Source: Sphingobium sp. (GTDB taxonomy: Bacteria > Pseudomonadota > Alphaproteobacteria > Sphingomonadales > Sphingomonadaceae). Taken from it: 9,040 nucleotides of DNA. The translations under genes and the position numbers were made by a program. The DNA lies in NCBI GenBank assembly GCA_020051025.1, contig JAGVJS010000110.1:1-9040 (forward strand), written 5' to 3'. The notes under the pieces were generated by a model. That model searched no databases. It worked only from the letters and a program-made list of their open reading frames with translations, and was not told where the DNA came from. This document shows, in pieces, positions 1 through 5,880 of the stretch. The stretch's first letter is position 1, and every line of letters starts with the position of its first letter.

Positions 1-1
1 C

Positions 2-1180
2 ATGACCGCTGAGCAGGGCAAGCCGATTGCGGAGGCTGAGGGCGAGATCCGCTACGCTGCCAGCTTCGTCAAATGGTTTGCCGAGGAGGCCCGTCGTATT
101 GAAGGCGGCATCATCCCCGCACCGGAGGCCAATCGCCGGATATTGGTGATGAAGGAGCCGGTCGGCGTGTCAGCTGCGATCACGCCGTGGAATTTCCCGG
201 CGGCGATGATCACGCGCAAATGCGCGCCTGCCCTGGCAGCAGGGTGTCCGGTGGTGGTAAAGCCATCCGACCTGACACCCTTTACCGCGCTGGCACTGGG
301 CAAGCTGGCCGAGGAAGCCGGCGTGCCCGCCGGCGTCTTCAACATCGTCACCGGCCTGCCGGGCGCGATCGGTGGTGCGCTGACCGCGAGTCCGGTGGTG
401 CGCAAACTGTCCTTCACCGGATCGACCCGCGTGGGTGCGCTGCTGATGCGGCAATGCGCTGACACTATCAAGCGAGTGAGCTTCGAGTTGGGCGGCAATG
501 CGCCGCTGATCGTGTTCGACGACGCCGATGTCGACGTTGCCGTTGCCAGCACGATGGTCAGCAAGTTCCGCAACGCGGGCCAGACCTGTGTTTGCGCCAA
601 CCGTATCCTGGTGCAGGACGGCGTTTATGACCAGTTTGCCGAGAAGCTGGCCAGGGCCGTCAGCGCGCTGACGGTCGCACCGGGCGATCTGCCGGGCAGC
701 ACTATCGGGCCGCTGATCAACGCCGCCGCCGCCGACAAGGTGAAGGCGCATGTCGAGGATGCGCTGGCTCATGGCGCCACCCTGTTCGCGCAGGCGCCCA
801 ATGAGATGGGTGGCGATCGGTTCGCGACCCCGGTGGTGCTGACCGGCGCGACGCGGGACATGCGATTGGCCGAGGAGGAGACGTTCGGGCCAGTCGCCCC
901 CCTGTTCCGCTTCAGCCATGAAGAGGAAGGGATCGAGCTGGCCAATGCGACCAGCTATGGCCTGGCCAGTTATTTCTATACCGAAAATCTGCATCGTGCC
1001 TTCCGCGTAGCGGAGCGGCTGGAGGCCGGGATGGTCGCGCTGAACAGCGGATCGGTAGCGATGGAGGTCGCGCCGTTCGGCGGGGTCAAAATGTCGGGCC
1101 TGGGCCGCGAAGGCGCCCATGCCGGTATCGAGGAATATCTGGAAACCAAGGCGTTCCACATTGCAGGACTGAAACTTTAG
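2..1180 (+). CDS. gabD: NAD(P)-dependent succinate-semialdehyde dehydrogenase (GabD-like), 5' truncated by window edge
   Basis: Aldehyde dehydrogenase superfamily enzyme that would oxidise succinate semialdehyde to succinate in the cytoplasm, the last step of GABA/putrescine breakdown. The visible 392 residues contain the oxyanion-hole region TPWNFP (61-66), the cofactor-binding KPSD (87-90), the Rossmann-fold loop FTGSTRVG (138-145), the general-base motif FELGG (161-165, Glu162) and the nucleophile motif NAGQTC (191-196, Cys196). The C-terminus carries [15 protein letters not shown], as in the GabD branch. The reading frame is open at the left edge. The first visible Met sits in the MTAEQGKP motif, which lies roughly 90-100 residues into full-length family members of about 480 aa, so it is internal and not the start. 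The stop is TAG. Subfamily assignment rests on remembered motif similarity to E. coli GabD. Another semialdehyde substrate, such as glutarate semialdehyde, is possible. Cofactor preference cannot be read from the sequence. Confidence 0.85.
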   Translation: MTAEQGKPIAEAEGEIRYAASFVKWFAEEARRIEGGIIPAPEANRRILVMKEPVGVSAAITPWNFPAAMITRKCAPALAAGCPVVVKPSDLTPFTALALGKLAEEAGVPAGVFNIVTGLPGAIGGALTASPVVRKLSFTGSTRVGALLMRQCADTIKRVSFELGGNAPLIVFDDADVDVAVASTMVSKFRNAGQTCVCANRILVQDGVYDQFAEKLARAVSALTVAPGDLPGSTIGPLINAAAADKVKAHVEDALAHGATLFAQAPNEMGGDRFATPVVLTGATRDMRLAEEETFGPVAPLFRFSHEEEGIELANATSYGLASYFYTENLHRAFRVAERLEAGMVALNSGSVAMEVAPFGGVKMSGLGREGAHAGIEEYLETKAFHIAGLKL

Positions 1181-1203
1181 ACCCTGCTTTTCCGCTTCGG
1201 GCC

Positions 1204-1256
1204 GAGCCTGTCGAAGCCCTCTATTTCTAAAGACAGAAAAGCCCTTCGACAGGCTC
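1204..1256. repeat. Sphingomonad-type palindromic repeat (CTTCGACAGGCTC family)
   Basis: Two perfect 13-bp inverted arms, GAGCCTGTCGAAG at 1204-1216 and CTTCGACAGGCTC at 1244-1256, flank a 27-bp centre. The centre has its own small hairpin (TTTCT 1224-1228 with AGAAA 1235-1239). Partial pairing extends outward (TTCG 1196-1199 with CGAA 1261-1264). This core, often followed by AGGGCGAA as here, is a highly repeated intergenic element in sphingomonad genomes (from memory). It fills most of the 96-bp gap between the dehydrogenase genes. No T-tract follows, so it is not a typical intrinsic terminator, although it could form a stable RNA hairpin in the leader of the next gene. Confidence 0.8.
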
Positions 1257-1265
1257 AGGGCGAAT

Positions 1266-1270
1266 GGGAG
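1266..1270 (+). promoter_or_regulatory. Ribosome binding site for the tartrate/D-malate dehydrogenase gene
   Basis: GGGAG lies 6 nt before the ATG at 1277. This favours that ATG over the alternative in-frame ATG at 1286 (codon 4). The site starts just 10 bp after the right arm of the palindromic repeat, so folding of the repeat could affect its accessibility. Confidence 0.6.
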
Positions 1271-1276
1271 ATTTTC

Positions 1277-2353
1277 ATGGCCAATATGCGCAACTATTCC
1301 ATCTCCGTCATTCCCGGCGATGGCATCGGCAAGGAAGTCATGCCCGAAGGCATCCGCGTGCTGGAACGCGCGGCGAGCCTTTATGGCTTTTCGATCGAAC
1401 AGAAATGGCAGGATTTCGCCTGCTGCGATTATTATGCCAAACATGGGCAGATGATGCCCGACGACTGGAAGGCGCAGATCGGCAATCCCGATGCGATCTT
1501 CTTCGGCGCAGTAGGCTGGCCCGACACGGTGCCGGACCATATTTCGCTCTGGGGATCGCTGCTCCAGTTCCGGCGGGAGTATGATCAATATGTCAATCTG
1601 CGCCCCGTTCGGCTGATGCCCGGCGTCCCCTGCCCGCTTGCGGGACGGGAGCCGGGCGACATCGACTTCTGGGTGGTGCGCGAAAATACCGAGGGCGAAT
1701 ATAGCTCGGTCGGCGGGAAGATGTTCCCCGGTACGCCGCGCGAAGTGGTCATTCAGGAAACGGTGATGACCCGCCATGGCACCGACCGGGTGCTGCGCTA
1801 TGCGTTCGAGCTGGTGGCAACGCGGGAGCGCAAGCATGTCACATCCGCCACCAAGTCCAACGGCATTGCCATCACCATGCCCTGGTGGGACGAGCGCGTG
1901 GAGGAGATGGCGAAGAATTATCCGACCGTCACCCATGACAAATATCATATCGACATTTTGACGGCGCAGTTCGTGCTGAACCCCGACCGGTTCGACGTGG
2001 TGGTCGCCTCCAACCTGTTCGGCGACATATTGTCCGATCTTGGCCCGGCCTGCACCGGCACGATCGGCGTCGCGCCGTCGGGCAATATCAATCCGGATCG
2101 CACCGCGCCGTCGCTGTTCGAACCGGTGCATGGCTCCGCGCCCGATATTGCGGGCAAGGGGATTGCCAATCCGGTCGGGCAGATCTGGTCGGCGGCGATG
2201 ATGCTGGAGCATCTGGGCGAGGCCGAAGCCGCCGCCGCAATCATGCGGGCAGTGGAAACGGTGCTGGCGGAGCCGGGCCTGCGCACCGGCGACCTGAAGG
2301 GCAAGGCCAATACCGAGCAGTGCGGCAAGGCGATTGCCGACGCGCTGGCCTGA
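1277..2353 (+). CDS. ttuC: Tartrate dehydrogenase / D-malate dehydrogenase (decarboxylating), TtuC/DmlA family
   Basis: Cytoplasmic member of the isocitrate/isopropylmalate dehydrogenase (beta-decarboxylating) superfamily. It would oxidise tartrate and/or D-malate with NAD+, using a divalent metal, to oxaloglycolate or pyruvate plus CO2. Its 358 residues are full length for the family (E. coli DmlA is about 361). Visible motifs are the N-terminal VIPGDGIGKE (11-20), substrate-binding arginines around LQFRREYDQYVNLRPVR (96-112), VRENTEGEYS (134-143), the catalytic Lys region TSATKSNG (189-196), the metal-binding ASNLFGDILSD (244-254) and the NAD-binding HGSAPDIAGKGIANP (285-299). The start ATG follows GGGAG at 6-nt spacing. 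It lies 96 bp after the semialdehyde dehydrogenase gene, with a palindromic repeat between them, and ends at an intrinsic terminator. 3-Isopropylmalate dehydrogenase is less likely because the WPDTVPDHISLWG and LRPVRLMPGV segments match the tartrate/D-malate branch. Which substrate dominates cannot be told from sequence. Confidence 0.85.
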   Translation: MANMRNYSISVIPGDGIGKEVMPEGIRVLERAASLYGFSIEQKWQDFACCDYYAKHGQMMPDDWKAQIGNPDAIFFGAVGWPDTVPDHISLWGSLLQFRREYDQYVNLRPVRLMPGVPCPLAGREPGDIDFWVVRENTEGEYSSVGGKMFPGTPREVVIQETVMTRHGTDRVLRYAFELVATRERKHVTSATKSNGIAITMPWWDERVEEMAKNYPTVTHDKYHIDILTAQFVLNPDRFDVVVASNLFGDILSDLGPACTGTIGVAPSGNINPDRTAPSLFEPVHGSAPDIAGKGIANPVGQIWSAAMMLEHLGEAEAAAAIMRAVETVLAEPGLRTGDLKGKANTEQCGKAIADALA

Positions 2354-2441
2354 AATAGGAAATCGCGCGCTTAACTTCGCACATTTCCCGCAAGTTCAGA
2401 CATTTTATTGCGCCGAGCTGATCCTATCGCAAAGCGTAATT

Positions 2442-2477
2442 GAGGGCCGTCCCAGGGGGGGCGGCCCTTTCCTTCCT
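2442..2477 (+). terminator. Rho-independent terminator after the tartrate/D-malate dehydrogenase gene
   Basis: A stem is formed by AGGGCCG (2443-2449) with CGGCCCT (2462-2468), extended inward by a T-G wobble and CCC/GGG pairing (2451-2453 with 2458-2460), leaving a 4-nt loop. The pyrimidine-rich, T-containing run TTTCCTTCCT (2468-2477) follows. It lies about 90 bp after the stop codon and separates the upstream dehydrogenase genes from the aminotransferase unit. Confidence 0.7.
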
Positions 2478-2504
2478 CTATCAAAAAAGCGCCATGTAGG
2501 ACAG

Positions 2505-2519
2505 CAGCAGATTATGCTG
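2505..2519. promoter_or_regulatory. Predicted Lrp/AsnC-family operator upstream of the aminotransferase gene
   Basis: CAGCAGATTATGCTG matches 14 of 15 positions of the E. coli Lrp consensus YAGHAWATTWTDCTR (recalled); only position 6 differs (G instead of A/T). It is part of a 17-bp dyad (2504-2520) with 6-bp arms GCAGCA/TGCTGC around a GATTA centre. It lies downstream of the terminator and about 95 bp before the preferred aminotransferase ATG. An Lrp/AsnC gene follows that aminotransferase, so autoregulation of the pair is a natural inference. No convincing -35/-10 pair could be assigned nearby. Confidence 0.6.
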
Positions 2520-2614
2520 CCCGGCTTTGCGATTATGTGATGCGCGGGTTGCGGATCGCCCCATATCGAACTTTCGCTCTGCCATATGCGGTTAGGTTGA
2601 ACCCAAGACCCACA

Positions 2615-4018
2615 ATGGCGAGCCTGCTGATGACGCTGCAATCCAACCGGTCCTTGCTGGACATCGACCGCGACCACCTGATCCATCCCGTCACCTCCTT
2701 CCGCGGGCATGAAGCGCATGGCGCGCTGCTGCTGGAAAGCGGCAAGGGCATGTGGCTGAAGGATATGGACGGCAAGGAACTGCTGGACGCCTTTGCCGGC
2801 CTGTGGTGCGTCAATGTCGGCTATGGCCAGGACAGCATCGCCGAAGTGGCGGCCGAGCAGATGCGCCGGCTGCCCTATGCCACCGGCTATTTCCATTTCG
2901 GCAGCGAACCGGCAGTCCGGCTGGCGCAACGGCTGGTCGACCTCAGCCCCGAGGGGCTGGACCATGTCTATTTCACGCTGGGCGGGTCGGATGCAGTGGA
3001 CAGCGCGATCCGGTACATCACCCATTATTATAACGCGATCGGCAAGCCCGAAAAGAAGCAGTGCATCGCGCTGGAGCGCGGCTATCACGGGTCGAGCACG
3101 ACCGGTGCCGGCCTGACCGCGCTCGCCAATTTCCATCGCGGTTTCGACCTGCCGCTGCGCTGGCAGCACCATATCCCGTCGCCCTACCCCTATCGCAGCG
3201 ATCTGGAGGGCGACGATGCAGCCATCATCGCCCGGTCGGTGCAGCAGTTGAAGGACAAGGTGGCGGAACTGGGCGCAGGCAATGTCGCCGCCTTCTTCTG
3301 CGAGCCGATTCAGGGGTCGGGCGGCGTGATCGTGCCGCCGGTCGGCTGGCTGAAGGCGATGCGGCAGGCCTGCGACGAACTCGACATATTGCTGGTCGCC
3401 GATGAGGTCATCACCGCATTCGGTCGCACCGGACCGATGTTCGCGTGCGAAGCGGAAGATGTGACCCCTGACCTGATGACGGTCGCCAAGGGACTGACCG
3501 CCGGCTATGTGCCGATGGGCGCGGTGTTGATGACGGACAGCATCTATCAGGGCATCGCCAATGGCGCCGCGCCCGAGGTGGTGATCGGCCATGGCGCAAC
3601 CTATTCCGGCCATCCGGTCAGCGCGGCCGTCGGGCTGGAAGTGCTGCGCCTTTATACCGAAGGCGGTATATTGGCGAACGGGCAGAAGGTTGCGGCCCGC
3701 TTCGACGCTGGAATGGCGGCTATCGCGGATCATCCCATGGTGGGCGATACGCGCGGTCGCGGTCTGCTGGGCGCGATCGAACTGGTCACGAACAAGCAGA
3801 GCAAGGCGCGCTTCGATCCGTCGCTGAAGCTGGCGGACCGGTTGTTCGCGAAAGCCTATGATAATGGCGTGATTTTCCGCGCCTTTGCCGACAATATCAT
3901 CGGCCTGGCTCCTGCGCTGTGCGCATCGGATACGGAAATGGACGAGATATTCGCGCGCATCAGCAAAACGCTGGACGACCTGCTGGAAGAGGCAGATATT
4001 CGCGCGTCGGTGGGATAA
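2615..4018 (+). CDS. Class III (PLP) omega-aminotransferase, SpuC/polyamine-pyruvate transaminase-like
   Basis: Pyridoxal-phosphate enzyme expected to transfer an amino group from a terminal amine or omega-amino acid (putrescine, GABA, beta-alanine or similar) to a keto acid such as pyruvate. From the chosen ATG it has 467 residues, normal for class III aminotransferases. Motifs in that numbering are AFAGLWCVNVGYG (59-71), FTLGGSDAVD (120-129, phosphate binding), ERGYHGSS (154-161), EPIQGSGGV (230-238), VADEVITAFGRTG (261-273, the Asp that binds the PLP ring nitrogen), TVAKGL with the Schiff-base Lys292, and TYSGHP (329-334). The pattern resembles Pseudomonas SpuC as remembered. The start is uncertain. 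The frame is open from a GTG at 2537 and an ATG at 2540, but the extra 26 residues resemble no part of the family and no start has a strong Shine-Dalgarno; ATG 2630 is an alternative. The Lrp/AsnC gene follows 20 bp downstream, suggesting one operon. The nearby GabD-like gene supports amine/GABA catabolism; the substrate is inferred. Confidence 0.85.
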   Translation: MASLLMTLQSNRSLLDIDRDHLIHPVTSFRGHEAHGALLLESGKGMWLKDMDGKELLDAFAGLWCVNVGYGQDSIAEVAAEQMRRLPYATGYFHFGSEPAVRLAQRLVDLSPEGLDHVYFTLGGSDAVDSAIRYITHYYNAIGKPEKKQCIALERGYHGSSTTGAGLTALANFHRGFDLPLRWQHHIPSPYPYRSDLEGDDAAIIARSVQQLKDKVAELGAGNVAAFFCEPIQGSGGVIVPPVGWLKAMRQACDELDILLVADEVITAFGRTGPMFACEAEDVTPDLMTVAKGLTAGYVPMGAVLMTDSIYQGIANGAAPEVVIGHGATYSGHPVSAAVGLEVLRLYTEGGILANGQKVAARFDAGMAAIADHPMVGDTRGRGLLGAIELVTNKQSKARFDPSLKLADRLFAKAYDNGVIFRAFADNIIGLAPALCASDTEMDEIFARISKTLDDLLEEADIRASVG

Positions 4019-4022
4019 GAAT

Positions 4023-4030
4023 AAGGGGAG
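4023..4030 (+). promoter_or_regulatory. Strong ribosome binding site of the Lrp/AsnC gene
   Basis: AAGGGGAG lies 8 nt before the ATG at 4039, within the 20-bp gap after the aminotransferase stop codon. It fixes the start and is the strongest Shine-Dalgarno sequence among the plus-strand genes, suggesting the regulator is translated efficiently from the shared transcript. Confidence 0.65.
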
Positions 4031-4038
4031 CATAAAAG

Positions 4039-4533
4039 ATGTTGGGCGGACCCAGACTGGACAGGATCGACCTAAAAATCCTGACGCAGCTTCAGCAATC
4101 AGGCCGCATCACCAATGTCGAGCTGGCCGATGCGGTCGGTCTGTCCCCCAGCCCCTGCCTGACCCGAGTGAAGCGGCTGGAGAAAGCGGGCTACATCACC
4201 GGCTATGGCGCCCATATCAATCTGCACAAGCTGGGCGAATATCTCACCGTCTTCACCGAGGTCACGCTGACCGAGCATCGCGCCGGCGATTTTTCCCGGT
4301 TCGAGACGCGCATCCGCAAGCTGGACGAAATCGTCGAATGCCATCTGGTCAGCGGCGGTTATGATTATCTGCTGAAATTCGTCACGCGCGGCGTGGCGCA
4401 TTATCAGTCCATCATCGAGGGGATGCTGGAGAGCGATTACGGCATCGAGAAATATTTCAGCTATGTCGTGATCAAATCGCCCTTCATCAAACATCATTAC
4501 CCGATCCAGCATCTGTTCGGTGAGCAGCGGTAA
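4039..4533 (+). CDS. Lrp/AsnC-family transcriptional regulator
   Basis: DNA-binding regulator of 164 residues, the usual Lrp length. The N-terminal winged helix-turn-helix covers about 7-55: LDRIDLKILTQLQQSGRIT, then the recognition region NVELADAVGLSPSPCLTRVKRLE. A C-terminal RAM/ligand-binding domain (about 66-150) contains the signature ECHLVSGGYDYLLKF (100-114), whose Gly-Tyr-Asp region commonly contacts the amino-acid effector. The tail (KSPFIKHHYPIQHLF) differs from that of E. coli Lrp. It is almost certainly cotranscribed with the aminotransferase gene. Lrp/AsnC proteins next to amino-acid catabolic genes usually control those genes in response to the substrate or a related amino acid. 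An Lrp-like operator occurs at 2505-2519, upstream of the aminotransferase. Effector identity and direction of control are unknown. Confidence 0.92.
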   Translation: MLGGPRLDRIDLKILTQLQQSGRITNVELADAVGLSPSPCLTRVKRLEKAGYITGYGAHINLHKLGEYLTVFTEVTLTEHRAGDFSRFETRIRKLDEIVECHLVSGGYDYLLKFVTRGVAHYQSIIEGMLESDYGIEKYFSYVVIKSPFIKHHYPIQHLFGEQR

Positions 4534-4574
4534 AGGTCGTGATGGCCCTTCATGCCGATCTGATGCACTGATAC

Positions 4575-4640
4575 GTTCCCCGGCGCAGGCCGTGGTCCAG
4601 ATTGAACCGTGGAACTGGACCCCGGCCTGCGCCGGGGAAC
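4575..4640. repeat. Long palindromic repeat (GCGCAGGCC/GGCCTGCGC type) between lrp and the amidohydrolase gene
   Basis: Arms 4575-4600 and 4615-4640 pair over 26 bp with a single mismatch (4593/4622), around a 14-nt loop (4601-4614). The outer 17 bp, beginning GTTCCCCGGCG, are perfect. This resembles the very common sphingomonad intergenic palindrome built around CCGGCCTGCGCCGGGG (from memory). It occupies nearly half of the 147-bp intergenic region and ends 40 bp before the amidohydrolase ATG. There is no T-tract in either direction. It could attenuate or stabilise the transcript, or simply be a mobile REP-like element. Confidence 0.85.
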
Positions 4641-4680
4641 ATGAATCCTTCACGAAGTTCAAATCCGGGACCAGCCTCCG

Positions 4681-5829
4681 ATGACCGACATTGCCGACCT
4701 GATCGAACCGCTCGTCGCCTTTCGCCGCGACATTCATGCCCATCCAGAACTTGGTTTTTGCGAGCACCGCACCGCCGGTCGCATCGCCGAGCAGCTGCGT
4801 GCGCTGGGGCTGGAGGTGCATGAGGGGATCGGCAAGACCGGCGTGGTCGGCGTGCTGCGCAATGGCAGCTCTTCGCGCAGCATCGGCCTGCGCGCGGACA
4901 TGGATGCGCTGCCGATCCATGAGCAGACCAACCTGCCCTACGCCAGCACGACGCCCGGCACTTTCCATGGCTGTGGCCATGACGGCCATGTCGCTATGCT
5001 GCTGGGCGCGGCGCAGCATCTGACGCGCAGCCGCCATTTCGACGGGACCATCAACTTCTTCTTCCAGCCGGCCGAGGAAGGCCAGGGCGGCGCGCGGGAA
5101 ATGGTGAGGGAGGGGCTGTTCGAACGCTTCCCGTGCGACCGGGTGTTCGGTCTGCACAATTGGCCCGACCTGCCCGCCGGCACGATCGCGACGCGACCCG
5201 GCCCGATCATGGGTGCGGCCGACAAGTTCGAGATCAAATTGGAGGGGCGCGGCGGGCATGCCGCCATTCCGCAGGATACGCCGGATGCCATTCTTGCTGC
5301 CGCAGCATTGGTGCAGCAATTGCAGGGCATCGTGTCCCGCCGGATCGCGCCGACATCGTCGGCCGTGCTGTCCATCACCCAGATTCATGGCGGGCATACG
5401 CATAATGTGATCCCGGAACTGGTGACGATTGCGGGAACGGTGCGCACCTTCGATCCAGTCGTGCAGGATCGGATCGAGGAGTCCATTCGCCAGATTACGG
5501 CGGGCGTGGCGCTGGCCGGCGAGCTGACCGCGAGCGTCGATTATCAGCGCTACTACCCCGCGACGATCAACGATGCGGAAGCCGCGCAGGAAGCGCTGGC
5601 CGCAGCCGCGACCGTGGGCGTGGCGCAGCTGGCGCCCGACCCTGCCTTCACATCCGAAGATTTCGCTTTCATGCTGCAAGCGTGCAAGGGCGCCTATATC
5701 TGGCTGGGGCAGGCGAAGGCCGAAGGGTCGGTGCCGCTGCACAACCCGCATTATGACTTCAACGACGATGTGCTGGCGCTGGGCATCAGGCTGCATGTCG
5801 CGCTGGCGGAGCGGCATCTGGCGGTTTGA
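4681..5829 (+). CDS. M20-family (M20D-type) metal-dependent amidohydrolase, hippurate hydrolase/N-acyl amino acid hydrolase-like
   Basis: Predicted zinc- or manganese-dependent cytoplasmic hydrolase that cleaves N-acyl or amide-linked amino acids, like HipO or plant auxin-conjugate hydrolases. Its 382 residues match the family length. Motifs are FRRDIHAHPELGF (14-26), RADMDALP (71-78), the metal-ligand HGCGHDGH (96-103, Cys98 and His100), FFQPAEEGQGG (127-137, Glu132/Glu133), the ligand His in GLHNWP (157-162), GRGGHAAIP in the lid/dimerisation domain (189-197), HGGHTHNVIP (236-245) and HNPHYDFND (354-362) with the last metal ligand. There is no signal peptide. The ATG at 4681 has no clear Shine-Dalgarno, but it gives the normal N-terminus. 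It is separated from lrp by a 147-bp gap with a long palindrome, so it may be transcribed separately. A role in freeing the amino acid used by the aminotransferase is only inferred from position. Confidence 0.87.
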   Translation: MTDIADLIEPLVAFRRDIHAHPELGFCEHRTAGRIAEQLRALGLEVHEGIGKTGVVGVLRNGSSSRSIGLRADMDALPIHEQTNLPYASTTPGTFHGCGHDGHVAMLLGAAQHLTRSRHFDGTINFFFQPAEEGQGGAREMVREGLFERFPCDRVFGLHNWPDLPAGTIATRPGPIMGAADKFEIKLEGRGGHAAIPQDTPDAILAAAALVQQLQGIVSRRIAPTSSAVLSITQIHGGHTHNVIPELVTIAGTVRTFDPVVQDRIEESIRQITAGVALAGELTASVDYQRYYPATINDAEAAQEALAAAATVGVAQLAPDPAFTSEDFAFMLQACKGAYIWLGQAKAEGSVPLHNPHYDFNDDVLALGIRLHVALAERHLAV

Positions 5830-5846
5830 GCCTTTGACAGGCTCTG

Positions 5847-5875
5847 CCCGAACGGACTGTATCGGCCCGTTCGGG
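5847..5875. terminator. Inverted repeat at the convergent junction, possible bidirectional transcription stop
   Basis: Perfect 9-bp arms CCCGAACGG (5847-5855) and CCGTTCGGG (5867-5875) surround an 11-nt loop in the 51-bp gap between two convergent genes. The preceding bases (5831-5855, CCTTTGACAGGCTC then TGCCCGAACGG) look like a degenerate half of the CTTCGACAGGCTC repeat seen at 1244-1256. A T-tract is absent on both strands, so termination efficiency is uncertain. Confidence 0.45.
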
Positions 5876-5880
5876 AGAGA

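Noticed and set aside
170..2212. A 680-codon minus-strand open frame opposite the gabD and ttuC genes
   Set aside because: It runs antisense to two well-conserved enzymes and has a low-complexity Arg/His/Ala-rich translation typical of antisense frames in GC-rich DNA. It contains PFALSLSKG, the false peptide made by translating the palindromic repeat.
2334..2540. A 68-codon plus-strand open frame after ttuC
   Set aside because: It starts inside ttuC in another frame and runs through the intrinsic terminator. It has no ribosome binding site and no recognisable protein.
2527..2567. Possible promoter elements (TTGCGA, GATTAT, TTGCGG, CATATC) before the aminotransferase gene
   Set aside because: No pair had both acceptable hexamers and a 16-18 bp spacer, so none is reported as a promoter.
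2405..4033. A 542-codon minus-strand open frame opposite the aminotransferase gene
   Set aside because: It is antisense to a gene with complete class III aminotransferase motifs, shows no recognisable domain and crosses the terminator. It is a GC-codon artefact.
4575..4640. The long palindrome as a rho-independent terminator for lrp
   Set aside because: The hairpin is strong, but no T-rich run follows on either strand, and the sequence matches a dispersed repeat type. It is annotated as a repeat instead.
4099..5817. A 572-codon minus-strand open frame opposite lrp and the amidohydrolase gene
   Set aside because: It is antisense to two conserved genes. Its middle (SCSPAQAGVQ and TTACAGER) is simply the translated palindrome at 4575-4640.
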